64,000 nt of DNA from Iodidimonas sp. SYSU 1G8 (GCF_039655775.1 NZ_JBBYXJ010000002.1:992001-1056000), one strand, 5' to 3'; positions 26,047 through 34,962 are shown, counted from the stretch's first letter. Numbers and translations: made by a program. The notes: a model not told the origin generated them from the letters alone.

Positions 26047-26806
26047 CCACACCCACCACGTCAGGCGTTTGCCAGGCCAGATGCTGTCCCCCGTCCAGTG
26101 CAATCATTTGCCCGGTGAACGAGCCGGCCTCAAGGATAAACGCGACCGTGCGGGTGAATTCTTCCAGCGAGGGGTTTATCTGCAACGGTATCGCCGCGAC
26201 CTGCCGTTCGAAATCCGCCGCTGACTGGCGCGGACTGGGCAGCGTCGGACCGGGGGCGATGGCGTTCACGCGCACCATCGGCGCCAAGGCCTGCGCCATG
26301 GTCTGGGTCAGGGTCCACAGCGCGGCCTTGCTCAGCGTGTAGGACGTAAAAGCCGGGGTCAGACGCCAGACCCGCTGGTCGATCAGGTTGATGATGTTGC
26401 CGCGCTGGCCCCGGGGCAGCATGCGCGCCAGATCCTGCATCAGCACGAAGGGGGCGCGCAGGTTCGTGTCCAGATGACGGTCCCAGCTTTCGCGCGTTGC
26501 CGTCAGGGCGTCGTCGCGTTCGAACACCGACGCGTTGTTCACAAGGCAGGTGATGGGGCCAAGGACGTCGGTCGCGCGCGCCATGAGGGAGGAGACGTCG
26601 CCTTCGCTCGAGAGATCCGCCGCGACCGTCGCCGCCCGGACCCCGCGCCGTTCCACGTCGGCCGCCGTGGCCTGGGCCGCGTCGCCGGACAGGTGATAGT
26701 GGATCGCTACGGACCATCCGGCATCGGCCAGGCCCAAGGCGATGGCGCGGCCGATACGCGCGCTGGCGCCGGTGACCAGCGCGGTCTTGATGGGAATGTC
26801 ACTCAT
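26039..26806 (-). CDS. SDR family pteridine reductase-like protein (FolM-like)
   Basis: A 255-residue SDR. The cofactor motif is TGASARIGRAI, the TGxxxRxG form of pteridine reductases, rather than the usual TGxxxGxG. Also visible are NNASVFERD, INLIDQRVWRLTPAFTSYTLSKAAL (Tyr-x-x-x-Lys) and GQMIALDGGQHLAW. FolM and PTR1 reduce dihydromonapterin or dihydrobiopterin, and can supply dihydrofolate reductase activity. Translational overlap with folB supports a pterin role. The exact substrate is inferred. Confidence 0.8.
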   Translation of the reverse strand: MSDIPIKTALVTGASARIGRAIALGLADAGWSVAIHYHLSGDAAQATAADVERRGVRAATVAADLSSEGDVSSLMARATDVLGPITCLVNNASVFERDDALTATRESWDRHLDTNLRAPFVLMQDLARMLPRGQRGNIINLIDQRVWRLTPAFTSYTLSKAALWTLTQTMAQALAPMVRVNAIAPGPTLPSPRQSAADFERQVAAIPLQINPSLEEFTRTVAFILEAGSFTGQMIALDGGQHLAWQTPDVVGVDE

Positions 26807-26881
26807 GGGGCCGAGTCGCCGATCCGTCGTTCAGTGTCGCCGGAAGCTATATAGGAAGAATGCCCCGCATTGGAACCCCGC

Positions 26882-26911
26882 GGGTCGGGCCGCCCCCCGG
26901 CGGCCCGACCC
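26882..26911 (-). terminator. Strong GC hairpin downstream of the NCS2 permease
   Basis: A perfect 13-base-pair stem (26882-26894 with 26899-26911) with a CCCC loop lies between the NCS2 permease stop and the FolM-like gene start on the leftward transcript. There is no T tract, so it may act as a 3'-end stabiliser or a rho-assisted terminator. Confidence 0.5.
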
Positions 26912-26925
26912 TTGCCGGCCCCCCT

Positions 26926-28476
26926 CTAAACCGTCTCGGTCTTCTGCTGGTAGTGAAAGGCGACGCAGACCAGCGCCACCATCACATAGCCCAGTGCCAC
27001 CGGCGATGAGTTGCCGAAGCCCAAGGCGGTGCCGTTGATGAAGCCAAAATAGGCCATTACCGCCGCCGCCGCCGAATAGCCGGCCGCTTTCAGGAAACTG
27101 CGGTCGATGATGAAGGCGGCGATCGCGCCCAGCATCATGCCGGCCAGCACGGCGCCGCCGCCCAGCAACTCCATGCCATGATAGATGACGCCCGATGCCG
27201 CCAATTTTTCGGCGCCCACCTGGGCCGCGGTTGTCCCCGCCGCGTTCAGCGCGCTGTCGACCAGATTGTGCGCCCACGCCGCGATGTTGGGGAGGATGGC
27301 CAGAACGACGGCGGGCGCATGCTCGCTCGGCGTCGCCTGGAAGGACTGGGCGCCGATCACGAGGCCGATATAAAGCAGGATCGGGACGATCACGACCAGA
27401 GGCACGACAGCCAGCAGCAGGGCGGTCAGGCCGAGGAAGCAGACGATGGCGATCACCACGCCGGTCGCCAGCGAATAGCCGATCCGCCCGCCAACCGCCT
27501 TCCAGCCCGGATGGCCGATATAGACCGCGGGCGGGAACGGGCTGCCGAGCGCGGCGCCGACCACAGCGCCCAGACCGTCGGCGATCAGAACCTTGCGCAG
27601 GTCGTAATCATCACCGGCCGCCGAGGCGCTCTCCACGTTGTTCATCCCCTCGGTGAAGTTGTAGATGCCCAATGGCACGGCGGTGACCAGCAACGGGCCG
27701 ATATCGGCGAGACCGGTGAGGAACGAACCCGTGGGGATGGGCGGGTGGATGCTGAACTGGGCCAGCGAGGCACCGACGGCCGAAGGCTCCATCACGGCCT
27801 GGATGCCGCTGATCGTCGCGCCCCAGGCGAGCAGGGTGCCAAGCACGACGGCGACCAGACCAGCCGGCGCGTTCCAGGGCAGTCGGACATTGGCGGTCCA
27901 GCAGCCCAGGATGATGGCGAGTGTCAGAAAGCCCAGCCAGGGAGTTTCCCAGGTCTGAAACGCCGGCCGCATGGAGATGAAGGCGATGGAGATGCCCGCC
28001 AGGGTGCCGAGCATGGCCGCGCGCGGCGTCCATTTGCGGATGGTCGGGCCGGCGAAGGCGCCGAGGAAGACGATGATGCCGATGACGAAAGCCCAGGCAA
28101 GACCGGCTTCCCAGGCGATGATCGGGTCGCCGGTCTTGAGATAGACGGGCAGCATGATCAGGAAGACGACGATGAACATGTGCGGCACGCTGGGGCCGTA
28201 AGGCAGGGCGGTCACGTCGTCGCGCCCGGTGCGCTGCGCCAGCTTGTAGGCCAGATAGGCGTAGAACAGGTTGCCGATCGGCAGCGCCACGCCCAGCGCG
28301 GGCAGGATGCGGCCGAAGACGATGTCGTCCGGCAGCTTGACGACGCCGAGACAGAGCCCGGTCAGCACGATGACGTTCAGCACCACGTTGGTGAACAGCC
28401 CGAAAAAGCCGTTCCAGTCGCCCGACACCCACCATTTCGGCTTGTAGCCGGGGGCGCCCATGCTCAGCGTAGACAT
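26926..28476 (-). CDS. NCS2-family nucleobase-type permease
   Basis: A 516-residue membrane protein with about 12 to 14 hydrophobic segments and a GGAGAGG ribosome site. It begins with a soluble WWVSGDWNGFFGLFTNVVLNVIVLTGL block, followed by YGPSVPHMF. The charge-containing NFTEGMNNVESASAAGDDYD segment resembles the substrate-helix motif of the NCS2/AzgA permeases. It would import a purine, pyrimidine or similar ring or ureido compound. It is separated from the upstream biuret-hydrolase-like gene by only 36 bases, so both probably come from one promoter under the GntR site at 29191. Confidence 0.8.
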   Translation of the reverse strand: MSTLSMGAPGYKPKWWVSGDWNGFFGLFTNVVLNVIVLTGLCLGVVKLPDDIVFGRILPALGVALPIGNLFYAYLAYKLAQRTGRDDVTALPYGPSVPHMFIVVFLIMLPVYLKTGDPIIAWEAGLAWAFVIGIIVFLGAFAGPTIRKWTPRAAMLGTLAGISIAFISMRPAFQTWETPWLGFLTLAIILGCWTANVRLPWNAPAGLVAVVLGTLLAWGATISGIQAVMEPSAVGASLAQFSIHPPIPTGSFLTGLADIGPLLVTAVPLGIYNFTEGMNNVESASAAGDDYDLRKVLIADGLGAVVGAALGSPFPPAVYIGHPGWKAVGGRIGYSLATGVVIAIVCFLGLTALLLAVVPLVVIVPILLYIGLVIGAQSFQATPSEHAPAVVLAILPNIAAWAHNLVDSALNAAGTTAAQVGAEKLAASGVIYHGMELLGGGAVLAGMMLGAIAAFIIDRSFLKAAGYSAAAAVMAYFGFINGTALGFGNSSPVALGYVMVALVCVAFHYQQKTETV

Positions 28477-28512
28477 GTTCCCTCTCCTTGTTATGAACCC
28501 TTGCGGGACGGC

Positions 28513-29175
28513 TCAGGACAGAACGGCGACGACGGCGGGGGACCGGGCCACCCAGCCGAAGATGCCGCCTTGTGCCTTGATCATGCGCAGGCCCATTTCC
28601 TGGAATTCGGGGAAGTAGGAGCCGACGCAGTCCTCGAGCACCAGGCAGTCGAAACCGCGATCATTGGCCTCGCGCACCGTGGTGTTGACGCAGACTTCAG
28701 TGGTGACGCCGCAGACGATCAGCTTGCCGACGCCGCGATTGCGCAGCACGGAGTCGAGGTCGGTGGCGTGGAACGCGCCCTTGCCGGGCTTGTCGATGAT
28801 CGGTTCGCCGTCGATGGGCGCCAGTTCGGGAATGATGTCGTGGCCGACCTCGCCGCGCACCAGGATGCGGCCCATGGGGCCGGGATCGCCTATGGTGACG
28901 GGAAACCGGCCGCGCCGTTTCTTGGCGGGCGGGAGATCGCCCAGATCGGGGCGGTGCCCCTCACGCGTGTGGACCACCAGCATGCCGGCCGCGCGGGCCG
29001 CTGCCAGCAGCGTCCGGGTGGGCTCGATCGTCCCGCGCAGCAGGGAGACATCGTTGCCCAGCGCCTCGCCGAACCCGCCGGGTTCCAGAAAGTCGCGCTG
29101 CATGTCGATGATGACGAGTGCCGTACCTGGCACGTCAAAGTCGAAGGTATAGGGGTCTGCGTCGACGCTTAGCAT
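28513..29175 (-). CDS. Cysteine hydrolase, biuret amidohydrolase-like
   Basis: A 220-residue isochorismatase-fold enzyme. The start [11 protein letters not shown] was chosen because it has AGGAG at a proper distance and leaves the upstream palindrome outside the coding region; a longer frame begins at 29220. The catalytic triad of the family is visible as D24 (IDMQRDF), K129 ([10 protein letters not shown]) and C162 (TTEVCVNTT). The blocks [23 protein letters not shown] and DIIPEL are strongly reminiscent of biuret amidohydrolase (BiuH), though other ureido-substrate members such as RutB share the fold. Followed by the permease in one operon. Confidence 0.78.
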   Translation of the reverse strand: MLSVDADPYTFDFDVPGTALVIIDMQRDFLEPGGFGEALGNDVSLLRGTIEPTRTLLAAARAAGMLVVHTREGHRPDLGDLPPAKKRRGRFPVTIGDPGPMGRILVRGEVGHDIIPELAPIDGEPIIDKPGKGAFHATDLDSVLRNRGVGKLIVCGVTTEVCVNTTVREANDRGFDCLVLEDCVGSYFPEFQEMGLRMIKAQGGIFGWVARSPAVVAVLS

Positions 29176-29190
29176 GGCGCGCTCCTGACT

Positions 29191-29206
29191 GGATTGCATA
29201 CAATCC
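29191..29206. promoter_or_regulatory. Candidate GntR operator upstream of the biuret-hydrolase-like gene
   Basis: The inverted repeat GGATTG-cata-CAATCC contains the core ATTGCATACAAT (29193-29204). It lies 16 bases before the preferred start codon. The same core recurs at 30246 and 33375. Confidence 0.65.
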
Positions 29207-29237
29207 TGAATGTCTTGCAATAATCGCGCCGCATGGC

Positions 29238-30110
29238 TCAGAACCCGAATCCGACGCTGAACGAGCCGACCACGACCTCCTTGTGACCCGGGTCCAGAGG
29301 CCCGACCGCGCCGGTCAGGGCCTGCGCATCGCGCAGCTTCCGGTTGAGCAGGTTGTAGTATTGGACGCCAAACGCGGTGTACCAGTTGCCGTATTTGGGC
29401 GGGATGAACTGCAGCGGCAGTTTCAGGTTGAGGCCGGTGGTAAAGACGCCGAAATTGGAGGTGCCGCCCCAGTAGGACTTCGGTCCGACCGTCACCCAGG
29501 TCGGGGCGCTCAAGGTGGCGGGCGCGCCTAACAGGTCGAAGCTGATGTTCGGCTTCGCGCCGATCTCGACATCGAATGTGTTGCCGCGCTTGCCGGTGAC
29601 AACGGTGGAATCGCCGGAGATCGCCCAGAAGACCTTCACATAGGGCTGGAGCGAGAAGGCGCGGTCCTTGACGCCGTCATCATAGGACAGCGTGAATTCC
29701 ATGTTCCGTTCGGTCTTGAAGTAGTTGGGAGGACTGATGAACTCGACATACTGCGCGCCCAGGGTCCAACGGTCGCCAAGGCTGAAATTGGCGCCCACGA
29801 ACCAGTCGAACTCGTTCCAGGCGCCGACATTGGTGGCTTTCTGCTCGGTCGCGATGTCGTTCCACGTGCCGAAGACCAGCGAGATACCCTTCAGCGTCTC
29901 GTCGGGCGCGTCGTACACATTGATGACGAGGCCGTTGAGCACCTGGATGGTGGCGCCGTCATCGACCACCAGCAGACCGCGCGGCGTGATGTAGGCGTTC
30001 TTGAGCGAGACATCGACGAAGCCGTGGATGGCCGAGCCGTCCGCGCGCGCCGCGCCGGTTCCCACTACGAGGCCGGCGATAACCAGTAATCCAGCGAAAA
30101 CTCTGTTCAT
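29238..30110 (-). CDS. Outer-membrane beta-barrel protein, possible porin
   Basis: A 290-residue protein; the start [14 protein letters not shown] was chosen because it opens a clear signal peptide (cut near GAARA, residue 24). The mature part is rich in alternating aromatic strands ([44 protein letters not shown]). It ends in SVGFGF, with the terminal phenylalanine used for BAM recognition. I do not recognise a specific family. Placement between the biuret-hydrolase operon and the GntR regulator, with its own operator, suggests an outer-membrane route for the same substrate. Confidence 0.72.
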   Translation of the reverse strand: MNRVFAGLLVIAGLVVGTGAARADGSAIHGFVDVSLKNAYITPRGLLVVDDGATIQVLNGLVINVYDAPDETLKGISLVFGTWNDIATEQKATNVGAWNEFDWFVGANFSLGDRWTLGAQYVEFISPPNYFKTERNMEFTLSYDDGVKDRAFSLQPYVKVFWAISGDSTVVTGKRGNTFDVEIGAKPNISFDLLGAPATLSAPTWVTVGPKSYWGGTSNFGVFTTGLNLKLPLQFIPPKYGNWYTAFGVQYYNLLNRKLRDAQALTGAVGPLDPGHKEVVVGSFSVGFGF

Positions 30111-30570
30111 CCGTTCAGCTCCCGAAATGGTGGCGTCCACGTCCCAAGCAGGCGGCGGTGGCGAAGCGAAGAAGCGGGGCCGCTCCGGAAAAGCGGCCCC
30201 GAGGTCCACCCGAGGCAAATATCCGCATGCATTTTAGGACACAAAATTGCATACAAAATTGTATTAGCAATTCGCGTGCCAGTTTCCGGCGTCGGCCGAT
30301 GCGTGGCCGGGCCGGAGCCAAAGCCATTGCGAGCACGGCATTTAGCGGCCGTCCTTTTGATCGAGGCGCTTGGTCGGCAGGACAGCCGCGACCGAAGTGA
30401 CGCAGGAAGCGTCAAAATGCGCCTAATTATTGTGCGACTGCGAAGGATGGATAAAAATCAGGCGGAACAAATTTAGCCGTGGCGAGACACAGCCGGTCCA
30501 CCCGTCCGGGCATTCATGCTACCGTGGAACGTCAGACCTTACCGGGGAGAGGGCTGGAGACAGCCGCCAG
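30111..30570. other. Intergenic region between outer-membrane protein and gntR genes
   Basis: No gene is supported. It holds the leftward promoter of the barrel protein (TAAAAT on the minus strand at 30231-30236 could be the -10 element), the GntR site at 30246-30271, and the rightward leader of gntR. The rest shows no further clear signal. Confidence 0.5.
30246..30271. promoter_or_regulatory. Candidate double GntR operator upstream of the outer-membrane protein
   Basis: ATTGCATACAAA (30246-30257) is directly followed by ATTGTATTAGCAAT (30258-30271), and the two share the arms ATACAA/TTGTAT. The site would overlap the -35 region of the leftward promoter whose -10 may be at 30231-30236, as expected for repression. 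Confidence 0.6.
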
Positions 30571-31293
30571 ATGTCCAATCGCCAGACAGGCCGGGTGACC
30601 GGCACCGCGCCGCGAGCACCGCGCGCGCCGCGACGCAGCAAGCCGGCCGCGCCGCCGCCGCGCGGTTCGCTGGTCGACGACCTCATTCAGCGGCTGATCG
30701 CCGAGATCGTCGATCGCCGCCTGCTGCCGGGCGTCCGTCTGGAGGAAGTGACCCTGGCGGAACGATTCGGCGTATCGCGAACGCCGATCCGCGAAACCCT
30801 GCGGCAACTGGAGACCATCGGCCTTGTCCAGCGACGGCCCAATCGGGGCGTGGTGGTGACGGCCATGCCAGGCGAGCGGCTGGCGGCCTTGTTCGAGACC
30901 CTCGTGGAACTCGAGGCGTCCTGTGCGCGCTTCGCGGCCGCGCGGATGCCGATCAAGGACAAGAAGCGTCTGCGCGAAGCGCACCTTCGGGTGCTGGAGG
31001 TCGTGCCCGTCGACGACCGTTCAGGCTTCGAGGCGGTGAACGGCGACCTGCACCAGCTGATCTGGGCGGGTGCCCTGAATGATGAACTGGTGGCCCTGGT
31101 CAAGACACTGCGGCAGCGGCTCGCTCCCTACAGGCAATCCCGGCTGGCTGCCGACGGGCGGTTGAGCGCGTCGTTCGAGGAACATGAGGCGGTGGTGGAG
31201 GCGATCATTTCAGGCGATGGCGACGCCGCGGCCGAGGCCATGCGCGTGCATCTGCGCAGTGCCGGGGAAACCTCCTGGCGCTTCCGGTATTGA
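30571..31293 (+). CDS. GntR family transcriptional regulator, FadR/FCD subfamily
   Basis: A 240-residue regulator; the start MSNRQTGRVTG follows a GGAGA site. A basic Pro/Arg/Ala-rich N-tail (about 35 residues) precedes the winged helix: IVDRRLLPGVRLEEVTLAERFGVSRTPIRETLRQLETIGLVQRRPNRGVVV. The helical FCD effector domain follows, with likely metal ligands in NGDLHQLIW and FEEHEAVVEAI. Such regulators bind palindromes like TTGTATACAA; three such sites occur here. It points away from the barrel protein gene and converges on atzH, so it is inferred to be the local repressor. Confidence 0.88.
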   Translation: MSNRQTGRVTGTAPRAPRAPRRSKPAAPPPRGSLVDDLIQRLIAEIVDRRLLPGVRLEEVTLAERFGVSRTPIRETLRQLETIGLVQRRPNRGVVVTAMPGERLAALFETLVELEASCARFAAARMPIKDKKRLREAHLRVLEVVPVDDRSGFEAVNGDLHQLIWAGALNDELVALVKTLRQRLAPYRQSRLAADGRLSASFEEHEAVVEAIISGDGDAAAEAMRVHLRSAGETSWRFRY

Positions 31294-31311
31294 ACGCGCG
31301 GTACGTTCCGC

Positions 31312-31710
31312 CTAGCTGGTTTCACCGAGCAGCGAGACATGGGCGGAGACGATCCGCCATCCTTCCGGAAATCTGACCCAGGTCTGGCTCTGCCGGCCCA
31401 GCCGGTCCGTGTTGGCGCGCTGGAACTCGGTATTGGCGACGCCGAAATCCCGCCCGAAGGTGGTAATGGAGGTTTTCCCCAGCACGCGGCGCGGTGCGCC
31501 GCCCGCGCGGTTGGCACGGAACGCGGCGATTTCGGCGTGCCCGTACAGGATCTCGCCGACGCCGTAGCGCAGCGTGTGTGGGGAGGCCCAGAACATGGCG
31601 GTCAGCGCGGCCGTGTCGTTGGCCATCAGGGCCTGTTCATAGCGTCGGAACATGGCCGTCACTTCCGCCAGGGTGTCGGGATCGTTCACGATGGTCGTGT
31701 CGACGGTCAT
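31312..31710 (-). CDS. AtzH/HpxZ-like protein (DUF3225)
   Basis: A 132-residue SnoaL-like fold protein. The start is the second ATG of ATGATG overlapping the AtzE stop; GGAGG sits four bases ahead. Family features include FRRYEQALMANDTAALTAMFW, TLRYGVGEILYGHAEIAAFRANR and SQTWVRFPEGWRIVSAHVSLL. In Pseudomonas sp. ADP the equivalent AtzH acts with AtzE/AtzG in processing carboxylated biuret derivatives; in Klebsiella HpxZ belongs to a purine-catabolic cluster. Which applies here is not decided by sequence. It is last in the atzG-atzE-atzH operon. Confidence 0.8.
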   Translation of the reverse strand: MTVDTTIVNDPDTLAEVTAMFRRYEQALMANDTAALTAMFWASPHTLRYGVGEILYGHAEIAAFRANRAGGAPRRVLGKTSITTFGRDFGVANTEFQRANTDRLGRQSQTWVRFPEGWRIVSAHVSLLGETS

Positions 31711-33104
31711 CATACCTCCGCTAGCGGCGCGGCCACCACGCCGCACCGTTCGAGATGGGCCGCGACCCGCAGCGCCAGCGATTCCTGCCATGGCGCGGCG
31801 ATGATCTGCACGCCAACCGGCAACGCGGTGGAGGACGGCACCGGTACGGCCACGACCGGCAGGCCGATGAAGCTGATGGGCTGGGTATACACGCCGATAT
31901 TGGGCCGTGTTGGTACATCCTGACCGCCCAGCCGGATCGTTGGCTGGCCGATCAGCGGCGCCGGACAGGGTGTCGCCGGGGCGAGCACGACATCCACGTC
32001 CCGGAAGACCCGCGCGACCTGGTCGCGGAACCAGCGGCGCAGGCGGTGCGCCTGTACGAGGACGGTCGAGGGCAGCAGTGCTCCGGCCAGCAGACGGTCG
32101 CGCACGGCGGGATCGAAATCGTCGGCGCGGGTTTTCAGGTTCTCGAAATGCAGATTGGCGCCCTCGGCCGCGGTGATGCAGAACGCGGCGGCGCGGGCCT
32201 CGGCCGCGTTATCGAGGGTGATGCTCCGCTCCGCCTTCAACGCGTCCGCGACGAGGCCGACCGCAGTGAGCGCCTCCGGGCCGGCGGTGTCGCGGAACCA
32301 GCCGTCCAGCACGGCGACGCGCAGGCCGTCGATGGGCTGCTCCAGGCGCATCAGCGTCTGCTCGATCGGCCGGTTGGCGCAGGCGGGATCGCCCGCGTCC
32401 CAGCCCTGAAGCGCGTCGTAGCACAGCGCCAGATCAGCGACGGATCGCGCGAAGGGGCCGAGATGATCGAGGTCGTGAACGAAGGGAAAGCTGCCGGTGC
32501 GGGGCAGGCGCCCGAAGGTGGGCTTCAGTCCGAAGATGCCGCAGAAGGAGGAGGGGACGCGGATCGAGCCGTTGGTGTCCGATCCCAGGCTGACCGGACC
32601 CAGTCCGGCCGCCACGGCGGCGGCGGATCCGCCCGACGATCCACCGGCGACATGCGCCATGTCGCGCGGATTACGGGCCGGGCCGTAATGGGCGTTCTCG
32701 GTAGTGAAGCCGTAGGCGTATTCGTCCATGTGCTGGCCGCCGAGCAGCACCGCGCCCGCCGATTTCATCCGTGCGACCAGCACGCCGTCGGCCGTGGCCG
32801 GCGGCAGGTCGCGGTTGATCTTCGAGCCCGCGAGCGTGGGCAGCCCCGCGATATCGAACAGGTTCTTCACGCCGAACGGCACACCGGCCAGCAGTCCGGG
32901 CGCCTGACCGTCCGCGAGGCGGGCGTCGACCTCTGCCGCCGATTCCATGGCACTTTCCGCCAGGATGTCGGTGAAGCAGTTGAGCACGGGGTTCAGCCGT
33001 TCGACATGGGCGAGTGTGTCGCCCGCAACTTCCACGGCAGTGAAGCGCCTCTCGCGGATCCCGGCCGCGATTTCCGTGGCCGTCAGGCGGTGCAGGTCCG
33101 TCAT
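31710..33104 (-). CDS. AtzE-family amidohydrolase (amidase signature)
   Basis: A 464-residue amidase-signature enzyme. The catalytic Ser-cisSer-Lys triad maps to K80 (GVPFGVKNLFD), a serine in AGGSSGGS (about 156-157) and the nucleophile S180 in SDTNGSIR. The motif HMDEYAYGFTTENAHYGPARNPRD is characteristic of the AtzE subgroup. AtzE with AtzG hydrolyses 1-carboxybiuret; HpxY of purine utilisation clusters is a close relative. The gene overlaps both partners (four bases with AtzG, one to four with AtzH), which fits a stoichiometric complex. Confidence 0.85.
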   Translation of the reverse strand: MTDLHRLTATEIAAGIRERRFTAVEVAGDTLAHVERLNPVLNCFTDILAESAMESAAEVDARLADGQAPGLLAGVPFGVKNLFDIAGLPTLAGSKINRDLPPATADGVLVARMKSAGAVLLGGQHMDEYAYGFTTENAHYGPARNPRDMAHVAGGSSGGSAAAVAAGLGPVSLGSDTNGSIRVPSSFCGIFGLKPTFGRLPRTGSFPFVHDLDHLGPFARSVADLALCYDALQGWDAGDPACANRPIEQTLMRLEQPIDGLRVAVLDGWFRDTAGPEALTAVGLVADALKAERSITLDNAAEARAAAFCITAAEGANLHFENLKTRADDFDPAVRDRLLAGALLPSTVLVQAHRLRRWFRDQVARVFRDVDVVLAPATPCPAPLIGQPTIRLGGQDVPTRPNIGVYTQPISFIGLPVVAVPVPSSTALPVGVQIIAAPWQESLALRVAAHLERCGVVAAPLAEV

Positions 33105-33298
33105 GGCGTGAAGAGGGAGGCCGGTTCGACATCGGCGGGCAGCGGCACCGCCATGACCAGTTCCGCCTGCTGCATCAGCCGGGCCAGGTTTGTCGCCACG
33201 CCCGCGCGGTGTTCGGGAATGATCTCCAGGCCGATCAGCGTGGCCATGGCACGGGCGGCGGCCAGTGCATCCTTATCGGGAGCGGGGGGATGAGACAT
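33101..33298 (-). CDS. AtzG-like small subunit (DUF4089)
   Basis: A 65-residue protein, GatC-like in character: MATLIGLEIIPEHRAGVATNLARLMQQAELVMAVPLP is the DUF4089 pattern, and the C-terminus DVEPASLFTP is typical. In AtzE/AtzG the small subunit wraps and stabilises the amidase, as GatC does for GatA. It overlaps atzE by four bases and is first in the operon, directly downstream of the GntR-type palindrome at 33372. Confidence 0.78.
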   Translation of the reverse strand: MSHPPAPDKDALAAARAMATLIGLEIIPEHRAGVATNLARLMQQAELVMAVPLPADVEPASLFTP

Positions 33299-33371
33299 GG
33301 ATTGAATGAACCTCGATGCGATGCCCCGTCACTGTCCCTGCCGCGCCCGCGCGTGTCAATCCGGCGAATGA

Positions 33372-33389
33372 AATATTGTATACAATATT
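33372..33389. promoter_or_regulatory. Candidate GntR operator upstream of the atzGEH-like operon
   Basis: AATATTGTATACAATATT is a perfect 18-base palindrome in the 93-base gap between the msrQ stop and the AtzG start. Its core ATTGTATACAAT matches the sites at 29193 and 30246. Confidence 0.7.
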
Positions 33390-33391
33390 GC

Positions 33392-34030
33392 TCAGAGGTT
33401 CGCGGCGGTCTCGGCCGGTCTTTTGCGCGGCCTTTGTCTCAGCGAGCGGAGCGCGCGGTAGCCCAGCAGGATCGCGAGGATGCCGGCATAGATCAGCGGC
33501 TCGGTCACGTCGGCCTTCACCATCATGTAGTAGTGCAGCACGGCCAGAGCGGCGGCCGGATAGACCAGCCGGTGGAGCGCCTGCCAGCGCTTGCCGCCGA
33601 GCCGGCGCATCATGCCCTTGGTCGAGGTGATGGCGAGCGGCAGCAGCAGGAGAATGGTCAGCATGCCGACGGTGATGAAGTTGCGCTTTACGATATCGGC
33701 CCAGATACGCGCCCAGTCGAACAACTGGTCGAGCGCCACATAGGAGCTCAGATGCAGGAAGGCATAGGCGAAGGCGAACAGGCCGATCATGCGGCGAAAC
33801 CGCATGATGTCGTTCCAGCCGGTCAGCCTGGCCGCGGGCGTGACCACCAGCGTGATGAGCAGGAAGCGCAGCGCCCAGTCGCCCGTGTAGCGGTTGATGG
33901 TCTCCACCGGGTTGAACCCGAGATCGTCGGGATAGCGCAGTCCGAGCAGAATGAGCGGCAGCAGGCACAGAAGAAAGGCGACCGGCTTGGCCGCGCCGTG
34001 GCGCAGGATGCGGGACGCGGCGCGCATCAA
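33392..34030 (-). CDS. msrQ: Protein-methionine-sulfoxide reductase heme-binding subunit MsrQ
   Basis: A 212-residue membrane protein with about six helices and ferric-reductase-like histidines ([47 protein letters not shown]). It feeds electrons from the respiratory quinone pool to MsrP. Its start overlaps the msrP stop by four bases, the standard msrPQ arrangement. The stop lies just left of the GntR-type palindrome, but transcription runs leftward from msrP, so read-through into atzG is possible. Confidence 0.93.
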   Translation of the reverse strand: MMRAASRILRHGAAKPVAFLLCLLPLILLGLRYPDDLGFNPVETINRYTGDWALRFLLITLVVTPAARLTGWNDIMRFRRMIGLFAFAYAFLHLSSYVALDQLFDWARIWADIVKRNFITVGMLTILLLLPLAITSTKGMMRRLGGKRWQALHRLVYPAAALAVLHYYMMVKADVTEPLIYAGILAILLGYRALRSLRQRPRKRPAETAANL

Positions 34031-34962
34031 TAGTACTTCTTCAGGTCCATGTTGGCGTAAAGCGCGGCGACCTGTTCGCCATAGCCGTTGAACATCAGCG
34101 TATCGCGGCGGCGCAGTTCGCCGATCCGGCGCTCGGTGGCCTGGCTCCAGCGCGGATGATCCACCTTGGGATTAACGTTGGAATAGAAGCCATATTCCCG
34201 CGCATTGGCGATGTTCCACGCGGTTTTGGGCTGTTTCTCGGTAAAGCGGATCGCGACGATCGACTTGATGCTCTTGAAGCCGTATTTCCACGGAACGACA
34301 AGACGCAGGGGCGCGCCGTTCTGATTGGGCAGCGTCTTGCCGTAGAGGCCCACGGCCATCAGGGTCAGCGGATTCATCGCCTCGTCGATCCGCAGCCCTT
34401 CCTGATAGGGCCATTGCAGCACGTCGCGTTTCTGGCCGCGCATCTCGGACGGACGGACCAGCGTGTCGAACTGGACGTATCTTGCCTTGGAGTTCGGCTC
34501 GAAGCGCCTCAGAAGGTTGGAGAGGACGAAGCCATTCCAGGGGATCACCATGGACCAGCCCTCGACGCAGCGCAGGCGATAGATGCGCTCCTCGATCGTC
34601 TGGCCTTTCAGCAGGTCTTCCAGATTATAGGTGCCGGGCTTGCCGCACTCGCCCTCGACCTTCACCGACCAGGGACTGGTCGTCAGCGCCTTGGCGTATT
34701 TGGCCGGATCGCCCTTGTCGATGCCGAACTCGTAGAAATTGTTGTAGCCGGTGACCGCATCGAGCGGCGTCGGCGTCTCGGTCGTGCTGAACCGGCTCTT
34801 GGGGGCGGCCGAGTAGAGATCGGCCCGGGCACCGAACGGGATGGCGGCGAGTGCCGCGCCCGCACCGGCGCCGATCATCAGCTGCCGCCTGTTCAGGTAG
34901 ACGGATTCGGGGGTCACGGCCGATTCCGGCAGTGTCCAGTTCGGGCGTAATCGGGTCAGCAT
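34027..34962 (-). CDS. msrP: Protein-methionine-sulfoxide reductase catalytic subunit MsrP
   Basis: A 311-residue molybdoenzyme of the sulfite-oxidase fold. A Tat signal is visible as [24 protein letters not shown]. The molybdenum-ligand cysteine lies in [15 protein letters not shown], and [12 protein letters not shown] is typical. It reduces methionine sulfoxide in periplasmic proteins and needs molybdopterin, whose synthase genes moaD/moaE are in this window. The upstream 74-base gap separates it from dps. Confidence 0.95.
   Translation of the reverse strand: MLTRLRPNWTLPESAVTPESVYLNRRQLMIGAGAGAALAAIPFGARADLYSAAPKSRFSTTETPTPLDAVTGYNNFYEFGIDKGDPAKYAKALTTSPWSVKVEGECGKPGTYNLEDLLKGQTIEERIYRLRCVEGWSMVIPWNGFVLSNLLRRFEPNSKARYVQFDTLVRPSEMRGQKRDVLQWPYQEGLRIDEAMNPLTLMAVGLYGKTLPNQNGAPLRLVVPWKYGFKSIKSIVAIRFTEKQPKTAWNIANAREYGFYSNVNPKVDHPRWSQATERRIGELRRRDTLMFNGYGEQVAALYANMDLKKYY

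Noticed and set aside
27178-29172. 664-codon rightward open frame
   Set aside because: It runs opposite the NCS2 permease and biuret-hydrolase-like genes and has a His/Arg/Asp/Gln-rich composition with no family pattern.
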